Assembly (NCBI GenBank): GCA_009840065.1
Contig: VXON01000208.1
Coordinates: forward strand, 1 to 14,738
Origin: Cenarchaeum sp. SB0662_bin_33
GTDB lineage: Archaea; Thermoproteota; Nitrososphaeria; Nitrososphaerales; Nitrosopumilaceae
Direction: 5' to 3'
DNA: 14,738 nt
Shown: positions 13,627-14,738 of the stretch, one piece after another
Layout of the letters: each line of letters starts with the position of its first letter
Position numbering within the stretch: the stretch's first letter is position 1
Made by a program: the position numbers and the translations under genes
Notes under the pieces: generated by a model
Told to the model about the DNA's origin: nothing
The model's input: the letters and a program-made list of their open reading frames with translations, nothing else
The model's database searches: none

Positions 13627-13711
13627 TGATGGTGTGGCAAATGAGCGACATAGTATCATTGACACTGTATCGCTATTTGGTTACCAAACGGATAAATTTA
13701 TCACACCATCA
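13627..13711 (+). ncRNA. Candidate structured segment, three-way junction
   Basis: TGATGGTGTG (13627-13636) and CACACCATCA (13702-13711) pair perfectly over 10 bases and enclose two smaller hairpins: AGCGA/TCGCT (13644-13648 with 13670-13674) and TTTGG/CCAAA (13676-13680 with 13684-13688). If transcribed from the box at 13519-13527 this would be an 85-nucleotide three-way junction. The right arm also lies over the promoter of the YggX-like gene, so the repeat may act as DNA instead. No known RNA family is recognised. Confidence 0.3.
13691..13702 (+). promoter_or_regulatory. Palindromic TATA box of YggX-like gene
   Basis: GATAAATTTATC is a 12-base perfect palindrome centred about 24 bases before the first ATG at 13719 and 26 before the second. 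It is the best TATA candidate and supports a short 90-residue product rather than the longer open frame. Confidence 0.5.
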
Positions 13712-13718
13712 TAGTACT

Positions 13719-13991
13719 ATGATGGCTGTAGCCTGCACAAAATGTAAAGACGATATTCCGGATGATGTAGACTTGGATCCATTTGCTGCAAAGTACCCTT
13801 GCTGCAACAAATGCTGGACTGCATGGAAAGAGTACCGAGTCATGGTAATAAATGAGATGCGGCTGGACATGTCCATGTTGGATCACCGTAAATTACTTAA
13901 AAAACACGAAAAGATGTTTGTTGGTGTTCTAACCCCCGAAGGTGGTGTTATAGATTACACAAACGAGGAAAATCGTAATCCCGATGCCTAG
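13719..13991 (+). CDS. YggX-like Fe(2+)-trafficking / zinc-ribbon protein
   Basis: This 90-residue protein starts MMAVACTKCKDDIPDD. It has Cys6, Cys9, Cys28, Cys29 and Cys32 (CxxC ... CCxxC), a zinc-ribbon addition, followed by a helical part, WKEYRVMVINEMRLDMSMLD and HRKLLKKHEKMF, that matches the bacterial YggX pattern (INExxLNMxxxxHRKLL). YggX proteins are linked to iron handling and protection of iron-sulfur enzymes; the cysteine ribbon is not part of bacterial YggX, so the archaeal role may differ. The frame is open upstream to 13608, but the palindromic TATA box sets the start at 13719 or 13722. It overlaps the convergent gene by 4 bases. Confidence 0.82.
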   Translation: MMAVACTKCKDDIPDDVDLDPFAAKYPCCNKCWTAWKEYRVMVINEMRLDMSMLDHRKLLKKHEKMFVGVLTPEGGVIDYTNEENRNPDA

Positions 13992-14449
13992 ATGTTCAAC
14001 ATCTGTTTTATTGAATCCGGCATTAACAGTATCAGACGTGCCTTATCTGCATCACTCATATCATTCAATATGCTACGCAGAGTAGCAATTATGACATTCT
14101 GTCGATTTGTATCAAGCTTCAAAAACACCCCTACAATGCCATCCATATGTAACTGAGCCAGTTTGGCGGGGTCTGATAGAATCTCGCCGGCATACGCATC
14201 TAGCAGGGCGCGCCTGTCATCTGCTGTCTGATCAGACAAGATTTCCAGCCAAGTCTGTAGTAATGCAGCAAACTTGTCAAACTCAATTGTGGGACTAGCA
14301 TCCAGAGCATTGCGTATTATATCTATCTGCTCCTCTTTTGGGAGGCCGGGAAACTCGGATATCCGGACGCTTAACATCGGCTTGCGGAGAAATTCTGGAA
14401 GTGTTGCCAGCGTCGCAATTATATTTGCGGCATAATTTGGTTCACTCAA
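13988..14449 (-). CDS. Unknown helical protein
   Basis: This 153-residue protein, almost wholly alpha-helical, is not recognised. It has repeated Leu/Ile/Asp-rich helices (for example LQTWLEILSDQTADDRRALL and IIATLRSILNDMSDADKARL), no cysteines and no membrane segment. Two similar helix pairs with the pattern IL(S/N)D(Q/M)(T/S)ADxxR in the middle and C-terminal parts suggest an internal duplication. The start is TTG 14449: no ATG fits, and the near-consensus TATA AGTATATAAAACG (minus strand, 14469-14481) is centred 26 bases upstream. Cytoplasmic; function unknown. Its stop overlaps the YggX-like gene by 4 bases. Confidence 0.7.
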   Translation of the reverse strand: MSEPNYAANIIATLATLPEFLRKPMLSVRISEFPGLPKEEQIDIIRNALDASPTIEFDKFAALLQTWLEILSDQTADDRRALLDAYAGEILSDPAKLAQLHMDGIVGVFLKLDTNRQNVIIATLRSILNDMSDADKARLILLMPDSIKQMLNI

Positions 14450-14468
14450 CTATGTCACTGTATAATGT

Positions 14469-14481
14469 CGTTTTATATACT
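14469..14481 (-). promoter_or_regulatory. TATA box of helical unknown gene
   Basis: The minus strand reads AGTATATAAAACG, one of the strongest TATA boxes in the window. It is centred 26 bases before TTG 14449 and is the main reason for accepting this TTG as the start. Confidence 0.6.
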
Positions 14482-14523
14482 TTCAGGGTTTGGTGGCCGC
14501 GTCCAGATAATATATACCCCTTA

Positions 14524-14738
14524 TCAACTATGATCAGAATTGCTGTCAAGTAACCTGAGGCCCATACGGTATTTGGCTTGTATCTGCCTATTATGCCAAT
14601 CGTAGCGAGGACTACCTTCCACTGTAAAGAGTTGCTCTCCACAGACCCAACAATGCCATCCCCGACCCACTGCTATGACAGGCCCCACTAATGTACGTGT
14701 ACCAAAATCACTATGATGCAACCGCAGCAAGGACTGCC
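14524..14738 (-). CDS. Unknown protein, 5' end outside window
   Basis: The frame is open to the right edge, so the N-terminus may be missing; a TTG at 14730 and a GTG within are the only internal start codons nearby. The visible 71 residues are rich in Trp and Arg: VGRGWHCWVCGEQLFTVEGS with a CWVC (CxxC) pair, then SPRYDWHNRQIQAKYRMGLR and a polar tail. A single CxxC could bind metal with a partner site upstream. No family recognised. Confidence 0.5.
   Translation of the reverse strand, partial: QSLLRLHHSDFGTRTLVGPVIAVGRGWHCWVCGEQLFTVEGSPRYDWHNRQIQAKYRMGLRLLDSNSDHS

Larger units (their letters stand above)
13431..13718. other. Upstream region of YggX-like gene
   Basis: This 288-base stretch contains the zinc-ribbon gene's promoter, then a 20-codon plus-strand frame (13552-13614, MTEVKSAKLTASKSYSADFW) about 29 bases after CATAAATAG (13519-13527). 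In another frame after an A run the sequence stays open into the YggX-like gene (VRKKPVMVWQMSDIVSLTLY), so a frameshifted leader gene is possible. The remainder is the foldable segment at 13627-13711. Confidence 0.4.

Noticed and set aside
1..14738. tRNA genes
   Set aside because: All GGTTC-type T-loop matches on both strands were checked by eye; none is followed by a pairing acceptor arm and a plausible anticodon arm.

Overview
The window most likely comes from an ammonia-oxidising thaumarchaeon (Nitrososphaerota), probably of the Cenarchaeum/Nitrosopumilus lineage. The evidence is gene content: a non-fused archaeal tRNA-splicing endonuclease, an archaeal ATP-dependent DNA ligase, archaeal-type PurA and PyrF, a YggX-like zinc-ribbon protein, and many short genes of unknown function. 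Ile ATA and Arg AGG/CGG codons are common. Most genes have an A/T-rich TATA-like box about 26 bases before an ATG, GTG or TTG start and no Shine-Dalgarno site, as expected of leaderless archaeal transcripts. The moderate G+C would fit a sponge-associated relative better than free-living Nitrosopumilus, but that is inference.

Layout. 1-423: no convincing intact gene; one copy of a 25-base repeat and a possible Ig-like remnant. 424-2671 (+): a membrane-anchored DUF192 protein, an unknown anchored protein, and a TauE/SafE permease translationally coupled to it by an ATGA overlap. 2664-4409 (-): a 581-residue two-part SDR resembling the N-terminal half of Chloroflexus malonyl-CoA reductase. 4410-5173: small-ORF region with a 36-residue helical ORF, a frameshifted coiled-coil gene, and two inverted copies of the repeat. 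5174-5825 (+): two unknown genes in an operon. 5797-8840 (-): endA, a PhoU-like DUF47 gene and the DNA ligase. 8919-9296 (-): a Pro/Ala-linker protein with an unclear start. 9462-10527 (+): about 1 kb of broken coding frames, probably a decayed gene or genes. 10662-12371 (+): purA-pyrF nucleotide-synthesis operon. 12358-14738: Nudix hydrolase (-), zinc-ribbon protein (-), YggX-like protein (+), helical unknown protein (-), and a partial gene at the right edge (-).

The intact genes are housekeeping: DNA end-joining, tRNA intron removal, purine and pyrimidine synthesis, nucleotide sanitation and phosphate homeostasis. Every convergent pair overlaps at its stop codons (4 to 29 bases). No rRNA, tRNA, CRISPR array or intact transposase was seen. 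The least explained parts are the repeat with small ORFs at 4548-5142, the decayed kilobase at 9462-10527, a palindrome before the DUF47 gene, and a foldable segment before the YggX-like gene.
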